From an uncultured Acidobacteriota bacterium (GTDB lineage: Bacteria; Acidobacteriota; Thermoanaerobaculia; Gp7-AA8): a stretch of DNA of 64,000 nucleotides. Below, one piece after another: positions 8,839 to 16,391 of this stretch. Every line of letters begins with the position of its first letter. Positions within the stretch are counted from its first letter, which is position 1. Under the pieces are notes generated by a model that saw only the letters and a list, made by a program, of their open reading frames with translations, had not been told where the DNA came from and searched no databases. A program made the translations under genes and the position numbers. The DNA is taken from contig CALMZP010000091.1 in NCBI GenBank assembly GCA_937870635.1, positions 1-64,000 of the forward strand. The letters are read 5' to 3'.

Positions 8839-10524
8839 CTAAGCCGGCTGGCCCCAGAAGTAGCCCTGGCCGAACTCGACTCCGAGGTCCCGAACGAGCT
8901 CGAGGTCATCGGCGGTCTCGATTCCTTCGGCCACGACCTGACATCCCAGGGTGCGCGCTACGTTCACGTAGCGCCGGAGGTTGTCGGCCTTCGATCGGTC
9001 ATTGCTGATTCCCATCACGCAGCGCTTGTCGATCTTGATCAGGTCCGGCTCGAGCATGACCAGGCTCTCGAGGCAGCTGCTGCCGAAGCCGACGTCATCG
9101 ATGGCGATGAGAAGCCCGGCCGCCCGCAGCGTTTTCACGATCTCGGTCAGATACGACGGATCTCCGATGATCTGCTGCTCGCTGATCTCGAGGCAGAACT
9201 GCTCGGCCGGCAGGGGTGAAGGAAAGACCTCGAGCAGATGCTCGACTGGCACGCCGAGGAGCGTGGTCGGAAAGATGTTGACGTGGAATCGGGCGTAGGG
9301 CGGCAGGAGCATCGCCGCTTCGACCGACTTGCGCAGGCACACGTGGTCGACGATGGTCAGGACGTTCCGCTCCGAGCACATGCGGAAGAAGTTGTCGGGA
9401 ACTTCGTACACGCCGTTCGAATAGCGCGAGAGGAACTCGTAGCCCACGGGACTCTCGTCATCGAGCCGGAAGATCGGCTGCTTCACGGTCACGACGTAGT
9501 TGCCGTGCGTGAGGTTCGTGCACATGTCGGCCTGCGCGAGAAGACGCTTGTCCGTGTCGTCGAATCCGGCCGACTGAAACGTCACGCGGTTCTTTCCTCC
9601 GGCCTTCGCACGCGACAGCATCAGGTTTGCGCGTGAGAGAAGCTGATCGACCGCAGGCATGTAGGCCGTCAGCATCATCGATGCGATCGATGCCGTGAGC
9701 GTGACCATGCCGGTGCTGTGCTGAATGACCGAGGTGGCGATGCGCAGGCGGATGCGCTCGGCGATCCGCGCGACCTGTTCGGGGTCGGTCTCCGGAAGGA
9801 CGATCATGAACTCGTCGCCTCCGACGCGGCCGACGTAGTCGATGCCTCGGACCGTGGCGCGGAGACGGCGGGCCATCTCCTTCAGGACGACATCGCCCAC
9901 GGCGTGGCCGAGGGCTCTGTTGATGACGGCGAAGTCATCGAGATCGACGACGAGAACGGCTGCGGCTTTGAGTCCCGCGTTGAGGTGCCTGACCTCGCGT
10001 GATACGGCCTGCTGGAGGCCGCGGCGGTTCAGCAGCTCCGTGAGCGGGTCGATCAGGGTCAGGCGCTCCAGGTCGCGGTTCGCGAGCTCGAGCTGCTGCG
10101 TCATGTGCGCGAGATCGCGAACGCTGCGGTGGCGCTCGATCGCGTAGCGGATGGAGCGCGACAGCGACTCGAAGTTCATCGACCCCTTCAGCAGGTAATC
10201 CTCGGCACCGCAGCGAAGAGCGTCGGTGGCGAGCGTTTCGTCGGCGCTCCCGGTGAGGACGATGACGGGGACCTCGCGCAGCCTGCTGTCGAGTGCGCTC
10301 AGCGCTTCGAGCTCGGCGGCGTCGGGAAGGTTGAGATCGAGAATGATCACGTCCGGCTGGTATTCATCCACGGCTTCGCACGCCGCGGCAGCGGTATTGA
10401 CGTGATGAATGTCGTATCGCGGCGTGTCGCAACTGCGGAGCAGATTCCGGATCGCGTTGGCGGAGCGAAGGTCATCCTCGACGAGAAGGAGGCGCGTCGT
10501 ACGTGTGTGTGCAAGAACAGTCAC
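8839..10524 (-). CDS. Response regulator with GGDEF and EAL domains
   Basis: 561 residues. REC domain 1-125 with acidic pocket VEDD and phosphoacceptor D63 (ILDLNLPD); GGDEF domain about 155-320 with an intact GGDEF at 235-239 and an RxxD inhibitory site at 226-229 (RGID) exactly five residues before it; EAL-type domain from about 340 to the end. In the EAL domain the signature is YEFLSR (glutamate kept, alanine replaced), the loop-6 motif is DDVGFGSS rather than DDFGTGYSS, and AEGIET is intact. The cyclase half therefore looks active and product-inhibited; phosphodiesterase activity is possible but the EAL domain is somewhat degenerate. No sensor kinase gene is adjacent. Confidence 0.92.
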   Translation of the reverse strand: MTVLAHTRTTRLLLVEDDLRSANAIRNLLRSCDTPRYDIHHVNTAAAACEAVDEYQPDVIILDLNLPDAAELEALSALDSRLREVPVIVLTGSADETLATDALRCGAEDYLLKGSMNFESLSRSIRYAIERHRSVRDLAHMTQQLELANRDLERLTLIDPLTELLNRRGLQQAVSREVRHLNAGLKAAAVLVVDLDDFAVINRALGHAVGDVVLKEMARRLRATVRGIDYVGRVGGDEFMIVLPETDPEQVARIAERIRLRIATSVIQHSTGMVTLTASIASMMLTAYMPAVDQLLSRANLMLSRAKAGGKNRVTFQSAGFDDTDKRLLAQADMCTNLTHGNYVVTVKQPIFRLDDESPVGYEFLSRYSNGVYEVPDNFFRMCSERNVLTIVDHVCLRKSVEAAMLLPPYARFHVNIFPTTLLGVPVEHLLEVFPSPLPAEQFCLEISEQQIIGDPSYLTEIVKTLRAAGLLIAIDDVGFGSSCLESLVMLEPDLIKIDKRCVMGISNDRSKADNLRRYVNVARTLGCQVVAEGIETADDLELVRDLGVEFGQGYFWGQPA

Positions 10525-10604
10525 GTAGATACGAATAAGACCTCGCCGGACGTCGCAGCCGTGACGGGAATCACGAAGTCTCCGGCGTCACGACGGGCTC
10601 ATCC

Positions 10605-10745
10605 ATGACGCGAATCGGCGGTGATCCCCGCGAAAAGGGAGTATGGTGGATGTCCGCCGGGGAACCTTCCTCGCCCTTCAGACCTCTGAGCTAAGTCAGA
10701 CGCCCTGAATCCTTCCTCTTAGCCAACTGGCGAATCTGAAGGAGA
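10605..10745 (+). other. Possible structured leader upstream of PH-like/GlsB pair
   Basis: The 227-bp spacer between the divergent genes at 10524 and 10752 contains two alternative stems that cannot form together: GGCGG (10617-10621) with CCGCC (10654-10658), and CCCCG (10626-10630) with CGGGG (10658-10662). It also holds a two-copy motif (GCTAAGTCAGACGCCCTGAAT and AGCCAACTGGCGAAT). It ends in the GAAGGAG ribosome site. It does not match any riboswitch class I can recall confidently. Confidence 0.25.
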
Positions 10746-10751
10746 ACAGCC

Positions 10752-11162
10752 GTGGTCTACGTCCTTTACGCAGCGGTCGCAATCATCCTCGTGCTGCTGG
10801 CGCGCAGCCTCTACAAGCGCCTCGCGTCGGACAGCATCGTCGCGTTCACCGACAAGCGCCGCCCCACGTCGCTCCTGGTCAGCCGTGGAGAGCTCGTGGA
10901 TGGCAACCGCCATCTGAACGTCGCGCTCTCGCTCACAGAGTCCATGCTGATTTACGAGAACCCTGATTTCGAAGGAAGTCTGGACCGCACCACGATCCAC
11001 GAGGTCGAGTACGAGAACGAGCTTGCCACCGGCCAGCCGGTCTACGACGGCAAGGTGATGCGTCTTCGATGCTTCAGCAAGACCTTCGAGTTCGTGATTC
11101 CGGCGAACGAAATGCGCCAGTGGGAATCGGTCATGCCTGCTCACCGGATGGGCGCGTCATAG
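10752..11162 (+). CDS. Membrane-anchored PH-like small protein
   Basis: 136 residues from a GTG preceded by GAAGGAGA at optimal spacing. One N-terminal transmembrane helix (VLYAAVAIILVLLARSLY), then a soluble beta-rich domain of about 100 residues (LNVALSLTESMLIYENPDFEGSLDR ... LRCFSKTFEFVIPANEM) that reads like a PH/GRAM-type sandwich exposed to the cytoplasm. I do not recognise a named family. Ten bases separate it from the GlsB/YeaQ-type gene, so the two are probably cotranscribed, suggesting a shared envelope-stress or membrane role (inference). Confidence 0.75.
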   Translation: MVYVLYAAVAIILVLLARSLYKRLASDSIVAFTDKRRPTSLLVSRGELVDGNRHLNVALSLTESMLIYENPDFEGSLDRTTIHEVEYENELATGQPVYDGKVMRLRCFSKTFEFVIPANEMRQWESVMPAHRMGAS

Positions 11163-11171
11163 GGGGAGAGA

Positions 11172-11459
11172 ATGTCGTATCTGTTCATCGTCGTCATTGG
11201 AGCGGTCGCAGGCTGGATCGCCGGGCAGTACATCAAAGGCAGTGAGATGGGAATGTTGCCGGACATCATCGCCGGCGCGGTGGGGGCCTGTGCGCTGGTG
11301 CTCTTTGCCCGCGTGATCGGGATCTCCGCGGCAACGGGTTTCTTCATGAGCTTCGTCGTCGCCATCATCGGCGGCGCCGCGACGCTCTACGCGATGCGGT
11401 TCGCGATGAAGGAGAAGCCGGTCGTCGTGACGAGACCGCGCAGACGGCCGACCAGGTAA
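11172..11459 (+). CDS. GlsB/YeaQ/YmgE-family stress membrane protein
   Basis: 95 residues, three hydrophobic segments with the small-residue pattern of the transglycosylase-associated/YeaQ family (VVIGAVAGWIAGQYIKG, GMLPDIIAGAVGA, GFFMSFVVAIIGGAATLYA) and a basic tail RPRRRPTR. The family is associated with general stress responses; its biochemical role is not settled. GGGGGAGAG provides a ribosome site before the ATG. It follows the PH-like gene by 10 nt and ends 33 bp before a CGTCATCC-type palindrome that separates it from the convergent lipoprotein gene. Confidence 0.85.
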   Translation: MSYLFIVVIGAVAGWIAGQYIKGSEMGMLPDIIAGAVGACALVLFARVIGISAATGFFMSFVVAIIGGAATLYAMRFAMKEKPVVVTRPRRRPTR

Positions 11460-11491
11460 CGAGCACCACTTGCGCCTGCGACAAACGTGTC

Positions 11492-11591
11492 ACGTCATCC
11501 TCAACCGGCGAAGCGCGGTGAAGGATCTCAAAATGCGAAACTTTGGCATCTTGAGATCCTTCGGCGTCTCACAGCCTCTCAGGATGACGTG
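11492..11591. repeat. Long imperfect palindrome of the CGTCATCC family
   Basis: Left arm ACGTCATCCTCA...AAGGATCTCAA, right arm TTGAGATCCTT...CTCAGGATGACGT. It lies between convergent genes and could act as a bidirectional terminator or REP-like element. Related copies lie at 25658-25752 and 61105-61195. Confidence 0.8.
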
Positions 11592-11596
11592 GCCAC

Positions 11597-12109
11597 CTAC
11601 AGTTTGCCGAGGATCACGTGGGCGATGGCGGTCGTCTCGCCTTTGCGCGTGGCGGCGTCGCCCGTGCCGCCCATGACCTGGACGCTGATGGGCGTCGAAC
11701 CTTTCTGTGCGACGAGAGTGCCGGTCGGGAACTGGCCGGTCTTCCCGTCGATGTAGAAGGCTTTCTCACCAACTGCGGTCACCTCTTCGGCAGTCGCTCC
11801 GTACTGACCCTCGAACGCGCTGCGCGCGGAGTCGTAAGCCGATGCGTATGGGTAGACCTGCACGATCACGCTGCGTCCGCTGGCGGTCCATGTGCATACG
11901 TCCGCTCCGCCACTCTTCGAGGACTGTCCGCTCGCCTCGGTCAGTCCGGCGGCGGTCTTCAACTCATCCATCGTGAGCATCCCGCAGACATCGCGCTCCG
12001 CCGGGGCCGTGGCGGTCGACGGCGCGGGCGCGGACGTGTCGGTGGAGCTTTCCTGCTGGCAACCCGCGGTGAGAACGAGGAGAACGACAAGTGCTGCACG
12101 AAGGGCCAT
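11597..12109 (-). CDS. DUF3558-like lipoprotein
   Basis: 170 residues. Lipoprotein signal MALRAALVVLLVLTAGC with Cys at 17, an acidic/Thr-Pro-Ala linker (about 20-40), then a compact domain starting RDVCGMLTMDELKTAAGL and containing a second cysteine (DVCTWTAS) that could pair with the first. The pattern 'CGML...ELKTAAGL...C.W' resembles the DUF3558 group of secreted small-molecule or peptide-binding-like lipoproteins; assignment is by pattern only. AGGAGG stands five bases before the ATG, a leadered gene unlike many others here. Monocistronic; convergent with the GlsB-type gene. Confidence 0.8.
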   Translation of the reverse strand: MALRAALVVLLVLTAGCQQESSTDTSAPAPSTATAPAERDVCGMLTMDELKTAAGLTEASGQSSKSGGADVCTWTASGRSVIVQVYPYASAYDSARSAFEGQYGATAEEVTAVGEKAFYIDGKTGQFPTGTLVAQKGSTPISVQVMGGTGDAATRKGETTAIAHVILGKL

Positions 12110-12239
12110 TCGATTCCTCCTGAGTGTTTCTCTGCTGAACGGCCTGCATGATACGGGCCTGAGTGCACCGTAAACCCGGTGTCCATCGTCACTGCGCCGG
12201 CCCCTGCCCTTCCTTCACAGTCCCGGGAAAGGAGTGAGC

Positions 12240-13415
12240 ATGGGACTGCATACGAAGGCCATTCACGCCGGGCTCCAGCCCGAGAAACACCACGGGGCGG
12301 TGTCGGTGCCGATTTATCAGAGCTCGACGTTCGCGTTTCCTTCCGCCGAGGAGGGGGCGGCTCGTTTTGCGGGGGACTCCGAGGGGCCGATCTACACGCG
12401 CCTCGGAAATCCGACGGTGCAGGCGCTCGAAGAAGCGGTCGCGGAGCTCGAGAACGGGCGGGGCGCCGTGGCCACCGCGACCGGCATGGCCGCGGTCAGC
12501 GCGGTCTTTCTGGCGATGCTCAATCAGGGTGATCACATCGTGAGCACGGCGCCGATCTACGGCGCTACGCGCAAGCTGATCGAAGACCGCCTGGCACGGC
12601 TCGGCGTCTCTTCGACGTTCGTTCCCGCAATCGAAGGTCCGGAAGCGATCAGGAGCGCCATTCGTCCGCGGACGCGCCTCATCTACATCGAGACGCCGGC
12701 GAATCCGACGCTCGACCTGGTCGACATCGAAGGCGCAGCGGGGATCGGAAAGATTCCGCTCGTGGTCGACAACACGTTCGCGGGGCCGCATCTGCAGCGA
12801 CCGCTCGACCTGGGCGCCGACGTTGTGCTGCACTCGATGACGAAGTCTCTCAATGGCCACAGCGATGTCGTCGCGGGCGTAGTCGTAGCGTCCGATCCGG
12901 CGATCATTCGTTCGGTGCGCGAAGCGGCGATCGCGTGGGGCCTGACCATGGATCCGCACCAGGCGTGGCTGGTGCTGCGGGGCATCCGCACGCTGGGTAT
13001 GCGCGTCGAGCGCGCGCAGGCGAATGCGATCGAGATCGCGCAGTGGCTGGAAGGGCATCCGCTGATCGAATGGGTGAGCTATCCCGGGCTGCCGTCGCAC
13101 CGGCAGTACGACCTGGCGAAAAAGCAGATGTCCGGCCCGGGCTCGGTGCTGGCGTTCGAGCTGCGCGGCGGCATCGAGGCGGGGCGCGTCCTCATGAACA
13201 ACGTCCGCGTGATCACGCTGGCGGTGTCGCTCGGCGGCGTCGAGTCTCTGATCGAGCATCCGGCGTCGATGACGCACAAGGAGAATGTCACTCCCGGCCT
13301 GGTGCGGCTGTCGGTGGGCTGCGAGGACGTCGACGACCTGAGGGCTGATCTCGCCCAGGCGCTGGAGATGGTGGCTCAGGCGCGCGCAAAGGCCGCGTCC
13401 CTGGATGGTCGTTAG
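12240..13415 (+). CDS. PLP-dependent trans-sulfuration enzyme (cystathionine gamma-synthase / methionine gamma-lyase type)
   Basis: 391 residues from the ATG at 12240, chosen over the GTG at 12234 because AAAGGAG lies five bases before the ATG. Fold-type I Cys/Met metabolism PLP enzyme: YTRLGNPT substrate/PLP loop, ATGMAAVSAVF, YIETPANPT, DNTFAGPHLQ, and the Schiff-base lysine K202 in HSMTKSLNGHSD. C-terminal LVRLSVGCEDVDDLRADL is typical. The subgroup cannot be fixed from motifs alone: candidates are cystathionine gamma-synthase, cystathionine gamma-lyase and methionine gamma-lyase. It stands alone between a lipoprotein and a membrane protein, both on the opposite strand. Confidence 0.9.
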   Translation: MGLHTKAIHAGLQPEKHHGAVSVPIYQSSTFAFPSAEEGAARFAGDSEGPIYTRLGNPTVQALEEAVAELENGRGAVATATGMAAVSAVFLAMLNQGDHIVSTAPIYGATRKLIEDRLARLGVSSTFVPAIEGPEAIRSAIRPRTRLIYIETPANPTLDLVDIEGAAGIGKIPLVVDNTFAGPHLQRPLDLGADVVLHSMTKSLNGHSDVVAGVVVASDPAIIRSVREAAIAWGLTMDPHQAWLVLRGIRTLGMRVERAQANAIEIAQWLEGHPLIEWVSYPGLPSHRQYDLAKKQMSGPGSVLAFELRGGIEAGRVLMNNVRVITLAVSLGGVESLIEHPASMTHKENVTPGLVRLSVGCEDVDDLRADLAQALEMVAQARAKAASLDGR

Positions 13416-13550
13416 AGGCGACACCAGAGAGAACACAGAGGCGAGGATTCTCCGTCGCTGGCTCCACGAGCTTCTCGATCAAGGTCGATCCCGACACCCG
13501 TCAACAATACTTGTCGACGCGGGCGCTCAGTGGAGCGCGACTCCACCTGC

Positions 13551-14108
13551 CTACGGCCAGAGCCAGCCGAACGTGCCACCCAGCAGCAGGGCGTAGATCA
13601 GACCATCGACCGTATCCATGATCGTGTACTTCAGCGAGCGGTGGAACCAGATCCACATGTGCCAGAGACCGAGAGCGTACGCGATGAACGCCGTCGCTCC
13701 GGCGAACCGATGCACGTCGAGATAGCTCGCGCCCGGCGGAAGAGCGCGGCCGGCGATGTACGCCGCGAAGAAACTGACGACGAGGAGATAGACGAACCAC
13801 AATGCGAGTGCGCGACCCATCCCCATCCGGCTCGCGGGGATGACCGTCGCGATCATGATCGGGCCACGGTCGAGCTTCGCCTTGAACTCGGGCTTTTTCA
13901 TCTCGTCCATGTTCGATGCGCGCGGAAGCATGTAATCACCGGGAGGGATGTTGAGCGGCGACAGAGCATCCTGGACTGCATCCGAGTTCGGCATGGCCGG
14001 ATAGTCATTCTTATGCCATAGGGGCAACATGTGGATGATCGCGCTGGCGACGAACACGATCACGGCGGAAACCACGATGGGCAGCAACAGGGAAGTCAGG
14101 GGAGTCAT
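13551..14108 (-). CDS. Four-TM membrane protein of unknown function
   Basis: 185 residues. Hydrophobic segments at about 7-27, 108-128, 138-158 and 165-183; between the first and second lies a conserved-looking loop (LWHKNDYPAMPNSDAVQDAL ... PPGDYMLP) and a basic RMGMGRALA turn. The last half, HRFAGATAFIAYALGLWHMWIWF and a final GGTFGWLWP, is rich in His and Trp. No catalytic motif recognised. AAGGAGG precedes the ATG. The 135-bp spacer downstream (13416-13550) contains only a short GGAGCGCGACTCC palindrome. Confidence 0.75.
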   Translation of the reverse strand: MTPLTSLLLPIVVSAVIVFVASAIIHMLPLWHKNDYPAMPNSDAVQDALSPLNIPPGDYMLPRASNMDEMKKPEFKAKLDRGPIMIATVIPASRMGMGRALALWFVYLLVVSFFAAYIAGRALPPGASYLDVHRFAGATAFIAYALGLWHMWIWFHRSLKYTIMDTVDGLIYALLLGGTFGWLWP

Positions 14109-14262
14109 CTGGAGTGCCTCCTTCTTTCATGGGATTGTGTCACGGGTGTCATCGCGGGAGGTCAGTCTTCGGGTGGCGGTTACGTGTTTTCAATAACTTA
14201 CGATGGTAGCTGCTTTGCCCTATCGGAGCCCAGTGTCCAAGGGTCCAACGGAGGGAAAGCAA

Positions 14263-14625
14263 ATGAGCGCCAGGCGGAGAATTCTGATCGTGGATGACGA
14301 AGTGCAGATCCGGAACCTCGTGCGAAGCGTGCTCGAGCGTGCCGGATTCGAGGTCACCGCTGCACGCAACGGCTGCGAAGCCATCGAGCTGCTCGCCGCG
14401 AGCGACTATGACGTGGTCCTGCTCGACGTGATGATGCCGAAACTCGACGGCCTCGAGGTCGTGGACGAGCTGCGCAAAGCGAGCAGCCCCGTCCTTGCCC
14501 ACACGTACCTCCTGACCGCCGGCGACGCGAACCAGCTGAACGATCTACCGGTTCGAGGAGTCATCGCCAAGCCGTTCGACATCTCGGTGCTGGTGGCCGA
14601 GACGAAGGACTGCATTGGGCACTAG
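14263..14625 (+). CDS. Single-domain response regulator (CheY-like)
   Basis: 120 residues, a complete receiver domain with no output domain: acidic pair DDE at 11-13, phosphoacceptor D55 in VVLLDVMMP, Thr switch in YLLTAG, and conserved lysine in VIAKPFD. The ATG at 14263 is chosen because GGAGGG lies seven bases upstream; the longer frame from 14203 has no ribosome site. Such proteins relay phosphoryl groups or act on motility or kinase targets; no partner histidine kinase is in the window. It is followed at once by a heptamer inverted repeat. Confidence 0.9.
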   Translation: MSARRRILIVDDEVQIRNLVRSVLERAGFEVTAARNGCEAIELLAASDYDVVLLDVMMPKLDGLEVVDELRKASSPVLAHTYLLTAGDANQLNDLPVRGVIAKPFDISVLVAETKDCIGH

Positions 14626-14631
14626 GTGACT

Positions 14632-14714
14632 GGACCTTGGACCTTGGACCTTAGACCTTGGACCTTGGGATAAACACGGGACTCCCAAGGTCCAAGGTCC
14701 AGGGTCCAAGGTCC
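14632..14714. repeat. Heptamer inverted repeat, GGACCTT/AAGGTCC word
   Basis: Five tandem GGACCTT units (one variant with TAGACC) on the left, a 12-20 nt loop, then four AAGGTCC/AGGGTCC units on the right; period exactly 7 bp. Sits between the response regulator and the convergent AtoE gene. Confidence 0.9.
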
Positions 14715-14715
14715 T

Positions 14716-16068
14716 TTACAAGGAAAGCGCGATGATCCAGCAGTAAACGAGGACCAGCGGCGTGTGGAACAGCAGCTGGAGAATCGAGTAGCCAGCCAGG
14801 TCTTTTGCGCGAACGTTGAGGATGCCCATCAGCGGGAGCATGAAGAACGGGTTGAGGAGGTTGGGGAGGGTTTCGGCGGCGTTGTAGGTCTGGATCGTCC
14901 AGCCGAGATGCATGTCGAGCGCTTTCGCTGCCTCCATGACGTATGGGGCTTCGACCACCCACAGGCCGCCGCCCGACGGGATGAAGACGCCGAGGATGAA
15001 TGAGTAGATGGTGAGGATGGGGTTGAAGGTGTCGGGACTGGCGATGCGGATGAACAGTTCCGAGAGCGTGTTCTGAATCCCCGTCTTCGAAATCAGGCCG
15101 AAAATGCCGGCGTAGAATGGGAACTGCACGAGCACGCCGGCCGTGGCGGGAACCGCCCCGCCGACCGCGCGCAGAAAATTGCGCGGCCGCCAGTGCAGCA
15201 GAAGGCCGAGGGCGAGAAACGCGAAGTTGAAGCTGTTGAGATCGATCGCGCTGAATCCCTTCGATACGAGAAACGCCGCCATCAGCGCCACGATGAGAAT
15301 GGTCAGGATGGGGCTGTGCTCGATCCGCTCAGCCGGCGTTCGTGGGGCGTCCTCCGCGATCGTGATCTCTTCGAACACGACGCCCATCGACCGAGCGTTC
15401 CTGATTCGTTCACCCGTAGGGGCCGAGTAGTACGCGATGGCAGTCGACACGGCGATGAGAATCGCCGCCAGCAGGATGCTTTGCCAGAGGAAGATCGTCT
15501 GCGTCAGCGGAATGACTCCGGTGATCGGCAGCAGATCTTTCGGGATGGCCGACTCGGTGGCCATCATCATGGCCGGCGACGACGAGAGGCCGAGCGACCA
15601 CACGCTGCCCAGGCCAAGGTAGGCGGCGCCGCCGAGGGCGCGGAAGTCGACGTTGTCGATGCGCCGGACGATGGCTCGCACCAGCAGTCCCGTGAAAATC
15701 AGCGAGAAGCCCCACGACAGAAGCGAGCTGACCATGGAGAAGAGCGCGACAAATGCGATCGTCCCACGCGGCGTCTTCGGGTAGCGCGCCAGTGCTTCGA
15801 TGATCCGCGCGCACGGCCGCGAGCTCGCCACGACGAACCCGCCGATGATGATCAGCGCCATCTGCATCGTGAACGGAACGAGAACCCAGAAGCCTTCACC
15901 GAACGCATGAACGAGCGTCATCGGCTGCTCGCCGAGCGACAGCCCGAAGACGAACACGACGATCACCGCGGCGAGTGCGAATACGAACGCGTCGGGAAAG
16001 TATCGATCGGTCAGGCCGGCAATGCGGGAGCCGAGGCGAGCCAGCGGGACGTCGCGGTCAGGGTGCAA
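14716..16068 (-). CDS. atoE: AtoE-family short-chain fatty acid transporter
   Basis: 450 residues, about 11-12 hydrophobic segments. Matches the AtoE/short-chain fatty acid transporter family in order: LTDRYFPDAFVFALAAVI, GFWVLVPFTMQMALIIIGG, SSLLSWGFSLIFTGLLVRAI, YLGLGSVWSLGLSSSPA, QFPFYAGIFGLI, FIPSGGGLWVVEAPYV, and the terminal LPLMGI. Expected role: inner-membrane uptake of acetoacetate, butyrate or related acids. The open frame continues upstream into a low-complexity spacer without start codons; a TTG at 16066-16068 with TACCAT (on the minus strand) nine bases before it is the best start. Symbol by family resemblance only. Confidence 0.9.
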   Translation of the reverse strand: MHPDRDVPLARLGSRIAGLTDRYFPDAFVFALAAVIVVFVFGLSLGEQPMTLVHAFGEGFWVLVPFTMQMALIIIGGFVVASSRPCARIIEALARYPKTPRGTIAFVALFSMVSSLLSWGFSLIFTGLLVRAIVRRIDNVDFRALGGAAYLGLGSVWSLGLSSSPAMMMATESAIPKDLLPITGVIPLTQTIFLWQSILLAAILIAVSTAIAYYSAPTGERIRNARSMGVVFEEITIAEDAPRTPAERIEHSPILTILIVALMAAFLVSKGFSAIDLNSFNFAFLALGLLLHWRPRNFLRAVGGAVPATAGVLVQFPFYAGIFGLISKTGIQNTLSELFIRIASPDTFNPILTIYSFILGVFIPSGGGLWVVEAPYVMEAAKALDMHLGWTIQTYNAAETLPNLLNPFFMLPLMGILNVRAKDLAGYSILQLLFHTPLVLVYCWIIALSL

Positions 16069-16083
16069 GCGGGGGGAATGGTA

Positions 16084-16200
16084 GCGGAGGGTGGGGGGGG
16101 AGCGATTCGGCTCACCATTGCCCTTCGCCCCCACCGAAGAGTGGGGGAGAAGGTGGCCCCGAAGGCCGCGTGAGGGGGGGCGGGTTGAAGACGGAATCTT
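16084..16200. other. Low-complexity G/C-skewed spacer
   Basis: Runs of G and C with CCCCCACCGAAGAGTGGGGG (a short hairpin) and a CCTTCGGGGCCACCTTC-like segment in reverse. No coding evidence; it carries the presumed AtoE promoter at its left end (ATGGTA, 16078-16083) and runs into the heptamer array at 16201. Confidence 0.4.
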
Positions 16201-16273
16201 GAATGTTCAATGTTGAATGTTGAATGTTGAAGGAGGTTGCCATTGAACATTGAACATTCAACATTGAACATTT
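16201..16273. repeat. Heptamer inverted repeat, GAATGTT/AACATTC word
   Basis: GAATGTT CAATGTT GAATGTT GAATGTT on the left; ATTGAAC x2, ATTCAAC, ATTGAAC on the right; strict 7-bp period, short loop. Between divergent AtoE and the MBL gene. Confidence 0.9.
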
Positions 16274-16379
16274 CGTCTCTTAGACATCCCCTCATCCGTC
16301 GCTTCGCGACACCTTCCCAGCGGAGGCCGGCGCCGGGTAGGGTTTTGACCCCGGCCGGCACTCCTTCTTCAAACACAAT
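16274..16379. other. Leader of MBL gene, no gene seen
   Basis: Contains GCCGGCGCCGGGT...ACCCCGGCCGGC, a possible hairpin at about 16325-16365, but no convincing open frame. It leads into the GAGGAGG ribosome site at 16380. Confidence 0.35.
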
Positions 16380-16391
16380 CGAGGAGGTTCC

